Of a stretch of 64,000 nt of DNA, positions 54,095 to 63,555 are shown piece after piece. The position numbers were made by a program, and so were the translations under genes. How positions within the stretch are numbered: the first letter of the stretch is position 1; the number at the start of each line of letters is the position of its first letter. Location: contig OY720344.1 in assembly GCA_963082975.1 (NCBI GenBank), positions 83,564,053 to 83,628,052 of the forward strand, read 5' to 3'. This DNA comes from Labia minor. Its lineage: Eukaryota; Arthropoda; Insecta; Dermaptera; Spongiphoridae. Below the pieces are notes generated by a model. That model was not told the DNA's origin and made no database searches. It worked only from the letters and a program-made list of their open reading frames with translations.

Positions 54095-55508
54095 ATTTAG
54101 TACCGGGACCCCGAGCCTCGGCTCGGTACTTAAGTTAAAAAAAAATGATTCATTATTATTGGGTTTGGCTGGTAATATTAATACCTGGGACACCGAGCTG
54201 TCGCTCGACCCTTTAAAAAATATTAATCTACAATTAATTATTTATTACAATTATTAAATGTTGCATCATTGCATCAATCTGATTAAAATGAATTGAACTG
54301 GGGTCCTCAATAATACAAACAAACAATTTTAGCTAGCATAATAAGATTAATCCAAGTAATATCGTCTATTTCTATTCGACACTATTTTCAGTTATGAAAT
54401 GAACAGTCAGTAGAGAGTAAAAAAATTGTAATTGAAGACCGTTGTTTTTAAAAATAATTAAATTATTTTATAGATTATAAAATAAAAATTATTGTATTAA
54501 CATTAAAAATATTGAAATAAAAAAATAATAGTTTGATTTAATAAACTAAAATATTATAAACATTTTTAATGTGAATTTCTCAGGGAGGTAGGGAGCCCAA
54601 TTCATTTAACCATCCATGTTGTATAAGGAATCTTAATTTCTTAACACTCCGTTTTTTCAAATTTAAAATAGAGGGAGAGAAAGAGTTTCAATTATATTCG
54701 AATAGTCTATATATTCTATATATGAGTATTTTTTTTTTCTGAATTTAATACCAAGTTGATTTTCAAAATTTTCTATTCTTTATGCATATGATTGATTACA
54801 TGTGTTAAAATTTAAACAAATTCAAATATTCTAATTTATAAATTTATATAAAATTTAATATTATTTTTTCGAGACTAATGGCAAATACCGGTGGCCCTAG
54901 TCAGAGCAAGAGAAGACTCCTTTTGGTAGCGGCCCAGTCGATGATGTTATATGGATCGGAGATTTGGGCTTTACAACTATATTTTAAGTGAAAAAATGAT
55001 TTCTTGGTTATATAAAAATTAAAATATGATTCTTTATATCTTTATTATATAGAAAAGTAGGCGTGTTAATATAAAATATATACCTGGGACACCGAACTAT
55101 CACTCGACCCTTTAACCAATTTATACAATTTATTTTTATATACTTTAAAAATTTTACAATTTTTTAATTATTTATTATAATTGTTAAATGGGATTTCTAA
55201 AAATGACCCATTAAAAATTTGTTTCCTAAAATGTTTCAAATTAATTAAAATAAATTGTATAAATGTTCATTTATAAAATCTATATATCTGTGAGTTTGTT
55301 TTTCGATTTTTTAAATTTTGATTTTGGATTCGATTAGAGCTTAAAATGTGTAAATGTAAAGTGGTCTTGGTTTTTTTAAAATTCGTTTGGGAACATGGTC
55401 AAATCGGCAGTCAAAGTTGAAAATTCCCCATATATTATAACTACTGTAATTAGTATTATATATAATGTAAAATTATAAAGAAAAAATGTTTAGACATTAT
55501 TATAGACA
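54095..55508. repeat. 1.4-kb repeat block with captured RT scrap, copy 2
   Basis: Almost identical to 27935-29345 in the same orientation, 26 kb away; I see only scattered substitutions and small indels. The hairpin CCCCGAGCCTCGGCTCGG is better preserved here. It contains the RT scrap at 54872-54991. The long near-identity points to recent duplication or transposition. Confidence 0.88.
54872..54991 (+). pseudogene. Captured LINE RT fragment, second copy
   Basis: The same 39-codon frame as at 28709-28828 (RLMANTGGPSQSKRRLLL ... LYGSEIWAL) with no visible change. The unchanged open frame reflects recency rather than selection, since it is too short for a domain. Confidence 0.8.
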
Positions 55509-55609
55509 TTTTCATTCTGTAAATTAAATAATTTTATTTCATTTAAATAAATATCTATTTTTAAATATTTTTTTCTCTCTACATTATTTATCTAATTCTC
55601 ACAATATAT

Positions 55610-57329
55610 TAAGATCATACCGGGACCCCGAGCCTCGGCTCTGTAATTAAGTTAAAAAAAAAAAATTCATTATTATTGATAAATATATATCGTAATTTAT
55701 AATTATAAAATATTATTAAAATATATATTTTTAATTTTATTTCGAAATTAAATAAAAAATTTTAAAATATTTTAAATATAAAAAAAATATTAATAAAATA
55801 TTCTTTAAAAAAAGGCGGGAGTCAAATTTCAATATAAATGTCATTTGTGATGTCATCAATATATAAATTAATAATAAATAATATTAATAAATATTAAATT
55901 TAATAAAAGAACAATGAATAAATAAATATAAAATAGTAATTTATTAAAATGTAAACAATAGATAAAAAGAAAAAAAATAACAAATTCATTATTTTCATTT
56001 TCATTTTTAAATAACGATTCACCCGGAGAGTTTCGAACCGACGAAATCCACTCGTTAAAACATCACTTTACCATCTGGACTAATATATTTAGATAAAAAA
56101 TTCTCATTTTTTTACTGTCTTAGCAGGCAGATTTGATGTTTTTTATTTTATTTTTTTTTTTTTGAGAGAGATTAATAAATATCTATATATATTTTATTAA
56201 AAATAAATATTTTTAATTTTATTTCGAAATTAAATAATAAATTTTAAAATATTTTAAATAAAAAAAAATATTAATACAAATAAAAATGGAGGCCAATTTT
56301 GACGTTTTCCATATATAATTTTCAATTTAGAAATTAATAATGAAGCTGAATGTTTCAAGAGATGTGATCAATAAAACTCAATTTTTCTTTATAAATACTA
56401 TATCTAGTGTGAATTTGAAAAAAATCGTTAGAGCGGTTTTTGAGAACCAATATATATAGATAGATAGATATATACAATTTTAGCTAGCATAATAAGATAA
56501 GATAAAACACTGACAACATTCAAGAATCAATGAATAAATAATTTTAATTTTGATCTCATAATTGGATTTCTTTTTTCAAGTAAGTATATTCTTCTTTCTT
56601 CTATATATATTTAAAAAGGTTTTTGTCTGCACATTGCTCAGAATTTAAAAATTTTTGCATATCTGCGCGTTTCATGACCTCTAGAATCCAAAAGTGACTT
56701 TAGAATTTTTCATGTCTGTCTGTCTGTCTGTCTGTCTGCCTGTCTGTTGAATATTTCTTCTTTTCTATTTGAAAGTGAAAGGTTAAAAAATCTCGCTAAG
56801 AACATTCAATATTTCTATACACAAATTATTCAGAGTATTGGCAAAGCGTATTATTAGGTATGTTTCTAAGTGCATGAATATTTTTTTTTTATTGGAAGAA
56901 TGATAAATATATATCGTAATTTATAATTATAAAATATTATTAAAATATATATTTTTAATTTTATTTCGAAATTAAATAAACAATTTTAAAATATTTTTCT
57001 TTTAAAAAAAGGCGGGAGTCAAATTTCAATATGAATGTCATATAAAAAAATAATAATACAATATCCTTTAAAAAAAGGCGGGAGTAAAATTCCAAATTAT
57101 ATGTTTTTTTGTTTTTGTTTTTGTTTTTTTTTGAGAGAGATTAATAAATATATATATATTTTATTAAAAATAAATATTTTTAATTTTATTTCGAAATTTA
57201 TTTTATTTTAAAATATTTTAAATATAAAAAAAAAATTAATACAATATCCTTTAAAAAAAGGCGGGAGTAAAATTCCAAATTATATGTTTTTTTGTTTTTG
57301 TTTTTGTTTTTTTTGAGAGAGATTAATAA

Positions 57330-57383
<54 letters not shown>

Positions 57384-57420
57384 AAAAATAAATATTTTTA
57401 ATTTTATTTCGAAATTTATT
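55610..57420. repeat. Nested AT-rich repeats, inverted relative to 48956-50370
   Basis: Contains another CGGGACCCCGAGCCTCGGCT hairpin (55620), units with AAAAAGGCGGGAGT (55812, 57008, 57076, 57257), the complement of 48956-49148 at 56290-56480, TGTCTG microsatellites (56719-56750) and an AT dinucleotide run of more than 40 bp (57335-57380). The order of modules mirrors the other block, as expected of an inverted duplication later broken by insertions. No gene. Confidence 0.75.
56026..56092 (-). repeat. tRNA-like pol III promoter remnant, copy 2
   Basis: The minus strand has TTAGTCCAGATGGTAAAGTG (D-arm/A-box-like), then TTTCGTCGGTTCGAAACTCT containing a consensus B-box GGTTCGAAACT. The spacing of about 30 bp suits a tRNA body, but acceptor-stem halves do not pair convincingly. 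It is the sister of 29562-29634, probably the head of a tRNA-derived SINE. Confidence 0.55.
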
Positions 57421-57477
57421 TTTCATCGGCTCACTGTCCCTAGCGGAAACTGTCCCTAGCGGAAACATTTTAAACAA
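57421..57477. repeat. Small direct repeat at the left edge of the Helitron
   Basis: CTGTCCCTAGCGGAAA occurs twice in tandem (about 57432-57465). This non-AT-rich doublet appears nowhere else in the window. Confidence 0.55.
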
Positions 57478-59481
57478 TGAATTATCATAGCGATTCCCAA
57501 TCAAAGAATTATTATAATATTTCACTTTTTATTTTAAATTCTAATATTCAAATATCAATTCAATTAGATAATTTATTCTAAAAGTTCCCATTTTAATTAA
57601 TTTAATAAAATATTTAGATCATATTTATATTAACTTAATTTTTATTTATTCTTTCTAATATTTGAATATTTCTTCTTTTCTATTTGAAAGTGAAAGGTTA
57701 AAAAATCTCGCTAAGAACATTCAATATTTCTATACACAAATTATTCAGAGTATTGGCAAAGCGTATCACTCACAATCAGTTTAAATTGAAATTTATATAA
57801 ATTAACAAAGTGAAAATTTTTATTTGTTTAAATTTTATTACAATAAATCACAAAAAAAATTAAATATATAGATCACATGATTAAGCGAAGCAAGAAACTT
57901 GAGGGAAATAACTGTTGGACGGAGGTCGGACATGACAGAAACTGTAAGCGAAATTTTCATATTGCGACTAATAATTTTTAAATCCCCTACTAGCACCACA
58001 GAATTAGATAAGTTTCTTTTAAGGGAGGAAAATAACTATGATCTAAAAAAATTAATAAATGAACTTAATAATAAAAAATCAAATAAATCCATTAATTTAA
58101 ATTAATACTATTAATGAATGTATATATTGTTAATTTATCTTTAGTTTTATCAATACTTTTATACCGTTAATTTTTATAAATTGTCTCAAGTCTCTATTTT
58201 TGCATTTTCTCAAGTTTCATTATAATTAAAAATATTCAATAATAATCTAACAATGAAAATAAAATATCAAAATGTAATGATCAAGATATATTATACTATT
58301 ATAACAGATAAAGTACTTAAGAACCAGAGGCGGAGGAAATATTAGGAGATATCATTGCGGGTTCAGGCCAAATCGATCAACATTAATTAAGATATTATCA
58401 TTATGACAGATATTAGGAAAAAAATCGCGAATTCAATATTTCTGTTCACTAATTATTTGTAGACTTTAGTAAAACATACGCATGACTCAATATAGATCAG
58501 CATAAACTTTTTCAAATTTTAATCTTCAAATTTGACTTGAAGGTAGTAAAGAAAGAGTAAGATGCGGAAATCAATTGTAAAATATTAGGTTACCCAGACG
58601 ACTTAAATATAATAGGAGATTCGGCAATTGCAATTACAGATAGCGAGGAAAAATTAATGGAGGTTTGAAATTAATAGTGATAAGAAAAAATATTTAGTAA
58701 CAAAGAGGAGTATTAACATACAAAATCATAAGATACAAAATGTAGAATTTGAATATCTTGAAAAATTGAATGTAATCACAAAGGATAATAATATTTGAGA
58801 AGAATTTAAATCGGGGTTGCAATCGGGAAACGCCTGTTATCTTGCAATAAAGAGGTTTATCTCATCAAAATTATATCAAAGGGAATATATAAAAAAATTA
58901 TTTTGCCTGTAGGATAGGATTCTTCCCTGCATTTATTGGCCAAAGAAAGATGAGGTCACCGGGGAATGGGGGAGACTGCATAACAAGAAATTGCATGGCC
59001 TCTCTGAATCTTCAGAAATAGTTAGGGTTATAAAAGGGACAAAGCTGCGATAGGCAGGGCACGTGGCTAGAATGGGAGAGGAAAAAGATATTGGTGGGGA
59101 GACCGATTGGAAAACGTCCGCTTGGAAAACCAATGACGCGTAGGAAGGGACGTAAGAGAGATGGGACAAGGGCTCAGGATAGGGACACTTGGAGAAATGT
59201 GGTTGTTGCGGCCAAGAACTTTCGAGTATCTTTGAGCCATATAGATAGATAGATATACCATATACAATAATAATATATATAATTAATTTACTGATTAAAT
59301 TGAAATATATTTTAAATAAGAACACAAAAAGAAATGAATGTTTTATGAAATATATTGATTGAAACAAAATGGATGAAAACCTTTTACTACTTTCAACCAA
59401 ATACTATGTACCACTCGGGGGTACAGGGAGCGGAGCCCCCGTCTAGATGTGAAGAGCGCCGAAGGCGCTCTGAGCAGCTAG
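57478..59481 (+). mobile_element. Helitron with captured RT, 5' tip lost (sister of 38416-40042)
   Basis: Aligns in reverse with the Helitron at 38416-40042 from GATTCCCAATCAAAGAATTA onward and ends with the hairpin GAGCGCCGAAGGCGCTC and CTAG at 59478-59481, then T. The TC start seems replaced or deleted. An insertion of about 340 bp at 57662-58005 contains an open frame without recognisable motifs (57899-58105). The RT fragment spans about 58500-59230. Confidence 0.82.
58500..59230 (+). pseudogene. RT fragment in the Helitron, second copy
   Basis: The readable pieces are GYPDDLNIIGDSAIAITDSE (a YADD-like box changed to YPDD), FEINSDKTKYLVTKRS-like text, GPKKDEVTGEWGRLHNKKLH-like text and AGHVARMGEEKDIG, followed by a scrambled C terminus. 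This is the same LINE region as at 38690-39450 and 48020-48470 with more length preserved. Multiple stops; not functional. Confidence 0.8.
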
Positions 59482-59484
59482 TAA

Positions 59485-59780
59485 TCTATAATAATAAAAG
59501 CAAGTGTAATGTGTCTGTCTGTCTGCCTGTCTGTCTGTCTGTCTGACCGAGCTCTCCAGCCATATCTACCGCACGCAGGGACCTGGAATTTTTTACACGG
59601 AAGCACAAAGGGGCTGGCCACCAGACCTCAAAGCCCGATTTTCGATTTTTTAATTAGAAAAATTTTAAAAAAATTATAAAAAATAATTAATGAAAAATAG
59701 TTTAGTTACCATACTAGATCATAGAGGCGCTGGTGGCGATAATTTGGCGGTAATTTAAATTCTGAGCAATGTGCAGATAA
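59485..59780 (+). mobile_element. Helitron 5' end abutting a Helitron 3' end
   Basis: Three bases after the CTAG of the previous element, a new TC start appears, TCTATAATAATAAAAGCAAG, followed by GTCTGTCTG repeats. The text beyond (GAGCTCTCCAGCCATATCTA, CACGCAGGGACCTGG) is not shared with the other copies, so this is a different subfamily. The 3' end was not found. Confidence 0.6.
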
Positions 59781-60079
59781 AAATCTTTTTATATATCTAT
59801 TGATATTTACAATATCTCAATTGATCTTATTGGCCTTTTAAACTTTGAAAACATTCACATTACGGCTATAATTAAATCTATTAATTTTTAAGATTATGTG
59901 AGTAAATTATTTTAATTAAGAAAATTTAATCTCATAATTGGATTTTCACGTAAGATTTTAATATATAATATATTTTTTAATATTATTTTTATAGTAGTTT
60001 AGTGTTATGCTAATTTTATATTTTATTTTTATTTTGTTTACTCTGATTTTTTTTTAAATAAATTAATAACATTTAAAAT

Positions 60080-60490
60080 AGCATAAAAAAATTAATCGAG
60101 GCAGTAAAATTGATGGGGTTTGAAATTAATAGTGATAAGACAAAATAATTAGTATCAGAGAGAATAATATTTGCAAAGAATTTAAATCGAGGTTGCAATC
60201 TGGAAATTATTATCAAAGGGGATCAAAATTATTAAATTATTAATTGTATTATATGGGTGGGAGGCATGGTCTATAACCCTGGGAGATGAGAATAGATTCA
60301 GAGTATTTGAGAATATGATTCTTCCCAGCATTTATGGGCCAAAGAAAGATGAGGACACCGGGGAATAGCGGAGACTGCATAACAAGGAATTGAATGACCT
60401 CTATGCATCTCTAGATATAGGTCATAAAATAGAGAAGGCTGGGATCGGCAGGGCACATGGCTAGAATGGGAGAGGAAAAATATATTGGTG
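60080..60490 (+). pseudogene. RT scrap with internal deletion
   Basis: Contains GFEINSDKTK-like text, LYGWEAWSITLGDENRFRVF, ENMILPSIYGPKKDEDTGE and HMARMGEEKYIGV-like text: the same LINE C-terminal region as in the Helitrons, with the middle removed. It is followed at once by a deleted ACCGACCGAC-family copy. Whether it is inside a Helitron cannot be told. Confidence 0.72.
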
Positions 60491-60716
60491 TACAGCTTGA
60501 ACGGTTCAATGAAATTTAGTGTATTTACTTAATGCATCAGTATGAGGAGATTTTTTACATATCACCACACGAATCATGCACTTTGTATTGGTTTTATCCT
60601 CGAGAAAAATCATCTTTATTAGTTTTTTCTTAATTTAAAATTATATGACGTCACCCAGCCCTTTATGAAGTCACAGCCAGCTCTTACTTATATATTATAT
60701 ATAAAATAAATAAATA
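60491..60716. repeat. ACCGACCGAC-family repeat, deleted copy
   Basis: Has the interior blocks TGTACAGCTTGAACGGTTCA, TATTTACTTAATGCATCAGT, TATCCTCGAGAAAAATCATC and TATATGACGTCACCCAGCCC but neither terminus. Confidence 0.75.
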
Positions 60717-61744
60717 AATTCCATCAACAAAGAGCCAATCACCCGCTGATTTAATAAATATTATTAATTAATTTTAATTTATTATTAATTAAATTTAATT
60801 TAAATATAATATATATAATTAATCCAATTCGAATTTGCGAGATAGCCGAGTGGAGACACTCCAGATTTTTTTTTATCTAGTTCTGGTATACCTTGCAATC
60901 AGTGATCAAGTATATTTATATTTTTCTAAAATTTTTAATTATATTACTCATGAATTTCTAATAAATAAAATAAATGTGAATTGGAAGAATAAAGAAAATT
61001 TTTATATCGATTTATATGGTGTAACGAAAATACTAAATGAATAAAATTGGAGTCTCTCAACTCCTAACATTGTATTCTTGAATCTCTCACTTTTCCCATC
61101 CCTCGCATCCTCATCAATTTTATGGCCGTAACTATAGGTTATGCATTTCCATATGGTAAAATTTCCATTATTCCACGCTCATTTCATCCTTCTTCCCATT
61201 ACGCGATACAGATCTTTGGCCGAAATATATATATACTCACACACATAAGCCCGATTATTTTTCAATTAGTTGTAGCTTTATTTTCTAGGTGGCGCTAAAA
61301 TTTTGGTTTCAGCAAAGTAAATAAAGTGTCCTAGTCTTATAGATGATCTGTGCCCCTGATTTCACTAACAATGGGAATATCTGTTTGAGTGTGTGTCTAT
61401 GTAGACAAGATTACACAAAATATCTTGATAGTTTTTCACATGATTAAAAATTATATAAAACAGCTATATATAGAATTTCAGATTGATTGAATCGCTGAAA
61501 GTACCGGAATTAATTTTTTAAATTTTATCTTAAAAATGAAGGTAAAAGGTTTTATTTACATTTGATAAATTCAAAACAATGTTGATATTATTTGATTGCC
61601 TTCTTATTTTAATAAAATGTTATTAGTGAAAATGATGTTAAAAACCTATAGATTGAAATTTTAATTAATTTCTAAATATTGAAAAAGCTTGATTATCCAA
61701 TTCAAATTTGCAAGATAGTTGAGTGTATTTAGAAAAAAATGAAA
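60717..61744. repeat. Family X fragments and spacer
   Basis: One fragment (about 60720-60866) ends CGAGTGGAGACACTCCAG, inverted relative to 9965. Another (about 61430-61530) has ATTGAATCGCTGAAAGTACC. Between them is AT-rich DNA with no supported gene; a 69-codon frame at 60835-61044 is compositionally random. Confidence 0.6.
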
Positions 61745-62210
61745 CCATGAATTTAACACAAATACAATTTTTTACAAACTTGTATTAATTTGTGAGATTT
61801 AAAAGTTTGAGAAATAATATGTAGATATATTATATAACGATTTATTTTTATATTATATATGTAAGTTTATATATAAATAATAAGGGAAGGATATGGGATT
61901 GAATAAGTAAAACAAAATAAATTCACAAATTTCATTTTATAATATTTATTAATATTCAATGAATTATTATTATTAATATTAATTAAGACATAGATTAAAA
62001 ATTTAAAATACAATCACTATTTTTTAAATATAACAGCAATTACTATTTAATGAACAAGAATAGTATTTATTTTAATATATGACTTAAATAATAAAATAAT
62101 TTTACTTTATACAATAATTTTAATAATTATTTAAAATTATTTCTTAAATAATTTAATTTAAATAAAATAAAACAAAATTAAAAATTTTTTATTTCTTATT
62201 ATTCTACATG
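61745..62210. repeat. Inverted copy of the LRR gene's 3' flank
   Basis: Reverse-complementary to about 44862-45420, with small indels; landmarks are ATATGGGATTGAATAAG and TTAATGAACAAGAATAGTAT. It ends at the LINE junction near 62210, the position corresponding to about 44862 in the first copy, so any linked second gene copy would lie beyond the LINE, past the window. Confidence 0.8.
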
Positions 62211-62280
62211 TAAAAGTTATTATAATGAATGGCAAAACGAAATAAAAGAAAAAAAAGCCCTTGAGCAAATAATAATTGAA

Positions 62281-63555
62281 ATGCAACAACAGATTAAAAA
62301 TCTGGAAAATAAAATAAAGATGATAGATGAAAAAAATGCATCGTCATCTATTCAAACAGTAATTGAACCAGTTTATAGTACTGATGAAGAAGAATTTGAA
62401 AAAGGAACTGACTGGATTGTTAAAACTAATAAAAAAAGAAAGTTGAACATCTCTATCAGTCCAGAAAATATTGATAAAAATATGAAAACAAAAAATATAG
62501 AAAAATATGAAAGTGAAAAAATGCAAAAGCCATATAACAATAACACTTCATCAAAATATGTTAAAGATGATAAATTTGATCCAAAACCACCACCAATTTA
62601 TGTAAAGGAACAAAATAACCATGCACAATTTACACTTAGACTTAAAAATGAGTTGGGGGTGAATAAATTTCTAGCTAAAACACTTAGCAATGGTGATCTT
62701 AAGATTAATTTAGAAACATGTGAAGTATATCGAAATATGATTGACTTTCTTAAAAGAAACGCTGTATCACATCATACTTATGAGAACAAAAGTAACCGAC
62801 CTATAAGAGTCATGGCAAAAGGTCTCCACTGTAGTTGGGATCCTGATGAAATCTTAAATGATCTTAAAAATAGAGGTCTTGCTATTGAACAAGTTACCCC
62901 AAAGCTTTCATGGAAAACAAAAAAGCCTCTTAACATGTTCATGCTAACCTTCAAAAATTCAGAAAACATTGAAACAATTTACAAAATAAACAGTATTCTT
63001 TATACCAAAATTGAAATTCACCCGATGCGTGGGTCAAAATTGGTTCCACAATGCAAAAAATGCCAAAAATTTGGGCATACACAAAACTACTGTTCGACAG
63101 GACCGAGATGCGTTAAGTGCAAGGTCAAGGGTCATCTAACTAAAGATTGCCCAAAACCAAAAGAAAATAAGGCAGAATGTGTAAACTGTGGCGGCGAACA
63201 CCCTGCAAACTATCGAGGATGCGAAATAGCAATAAAAGCTCAAGAATTGAGAGCTAAACAAGTGAAAGTAAATTCACAAAGGCCAAATATTGAGAATGCA
63301 TTACACCAAAAAACCCAACAACAAACTTATACTAAACCAAAAGTGATAGAAAAAATAGATCTACTCCCAAGAAAAGATAATAACAGTTATTCAGATAAAC
63401 TTAAGAATGACGCAAGCCTGAATGCGACACTCCAAATAGTACTGAATAAGATAAATAAAATTGAATCTTTTCAAAATAAGATGAAAACCTCGATTACGGC
63501 AATTAATAGGCGAATAGGAGCGCTTGAAAATAAAAAATCTAATTATAAAAAATAA
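62281..63555 (+). CDS. LINE ORF1, gag-like nucleic-acid-binding protein
   Basis: 424 aa from the first ATG. A coiled coil (about 1-20, continuing from upstream) is followed by a charged region, then a domain (about 150-250; RPIRVMAKGLHCSWDPDEIL, RGLAIEQVTPKLSW) like the PRE_C2HC/RRM-type region of insect LINE gag proteins. Three zinc knuckles follow: CKKCQKFGHTQNYC, CVKCKVKGHLTKDC and CVNCGGEHPANYRGC. A coiled coil closes it (LQIVLNKINKIESFQNK). Such proteins coat the element RNA. The start is uncertain because the frame stays open upstream. Confidence 0.88.
   Translation: MQQQIKNLENKIKMIDEKNASSSIQTVIEPVYSTDEEEFEKGTDWIVKTNKKRKLNISISPENIDKNMKTKNIEKYESEKMQKPYNNNTSSKYVKDDKFDPKPPPIYVKEQNNHAQFTLRLKNELGVNKFLAKTLSNGDLKINLETCEVYRNMIDFLKRNAVSHHTYENKSNRPIRVMAKGLHCSWDPDEILNDLKNRGLAIEQVTPKLSWKTKKPLNMFMLTFKNSENIETIYKINSILYTKIEIHPMRGSKLVPQCKKCQKFGHTQNYCSTGPRCVKCKVKGHLTKDCPKPKENKAECVNCGGEHPANYRGCEIAIKAQELRAKQVKVNSQRPNIENALHQKTQQQTYTKPKVIEKIDLLPRKDNNSYSDKLKNDASLNATLQIVLNKINKIESFQNKMKTSITAINRRIGALENKKSNYKK

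Noticed and set aside
56026..56092. A functional tRNA gene
   Set aside because: A- and B-box-like motifs are present, but the acceptor stem does not pair and no clear anticodon arm can be drawn; treated as a SINE-like remnant.
57899..58105. 68-codon plus-strand frame
   Set aside because: Lies partly in an insertion within a Helitron and runs into sequence that is non-coding in the sister Helitron at 38416-40042.
59355..59546. 63-codon plus-strand frame
   Set aside because: Covers the Helitron 3' hairpin, CTAG end and GTCTGTCTG microsatellite; no protein signal.
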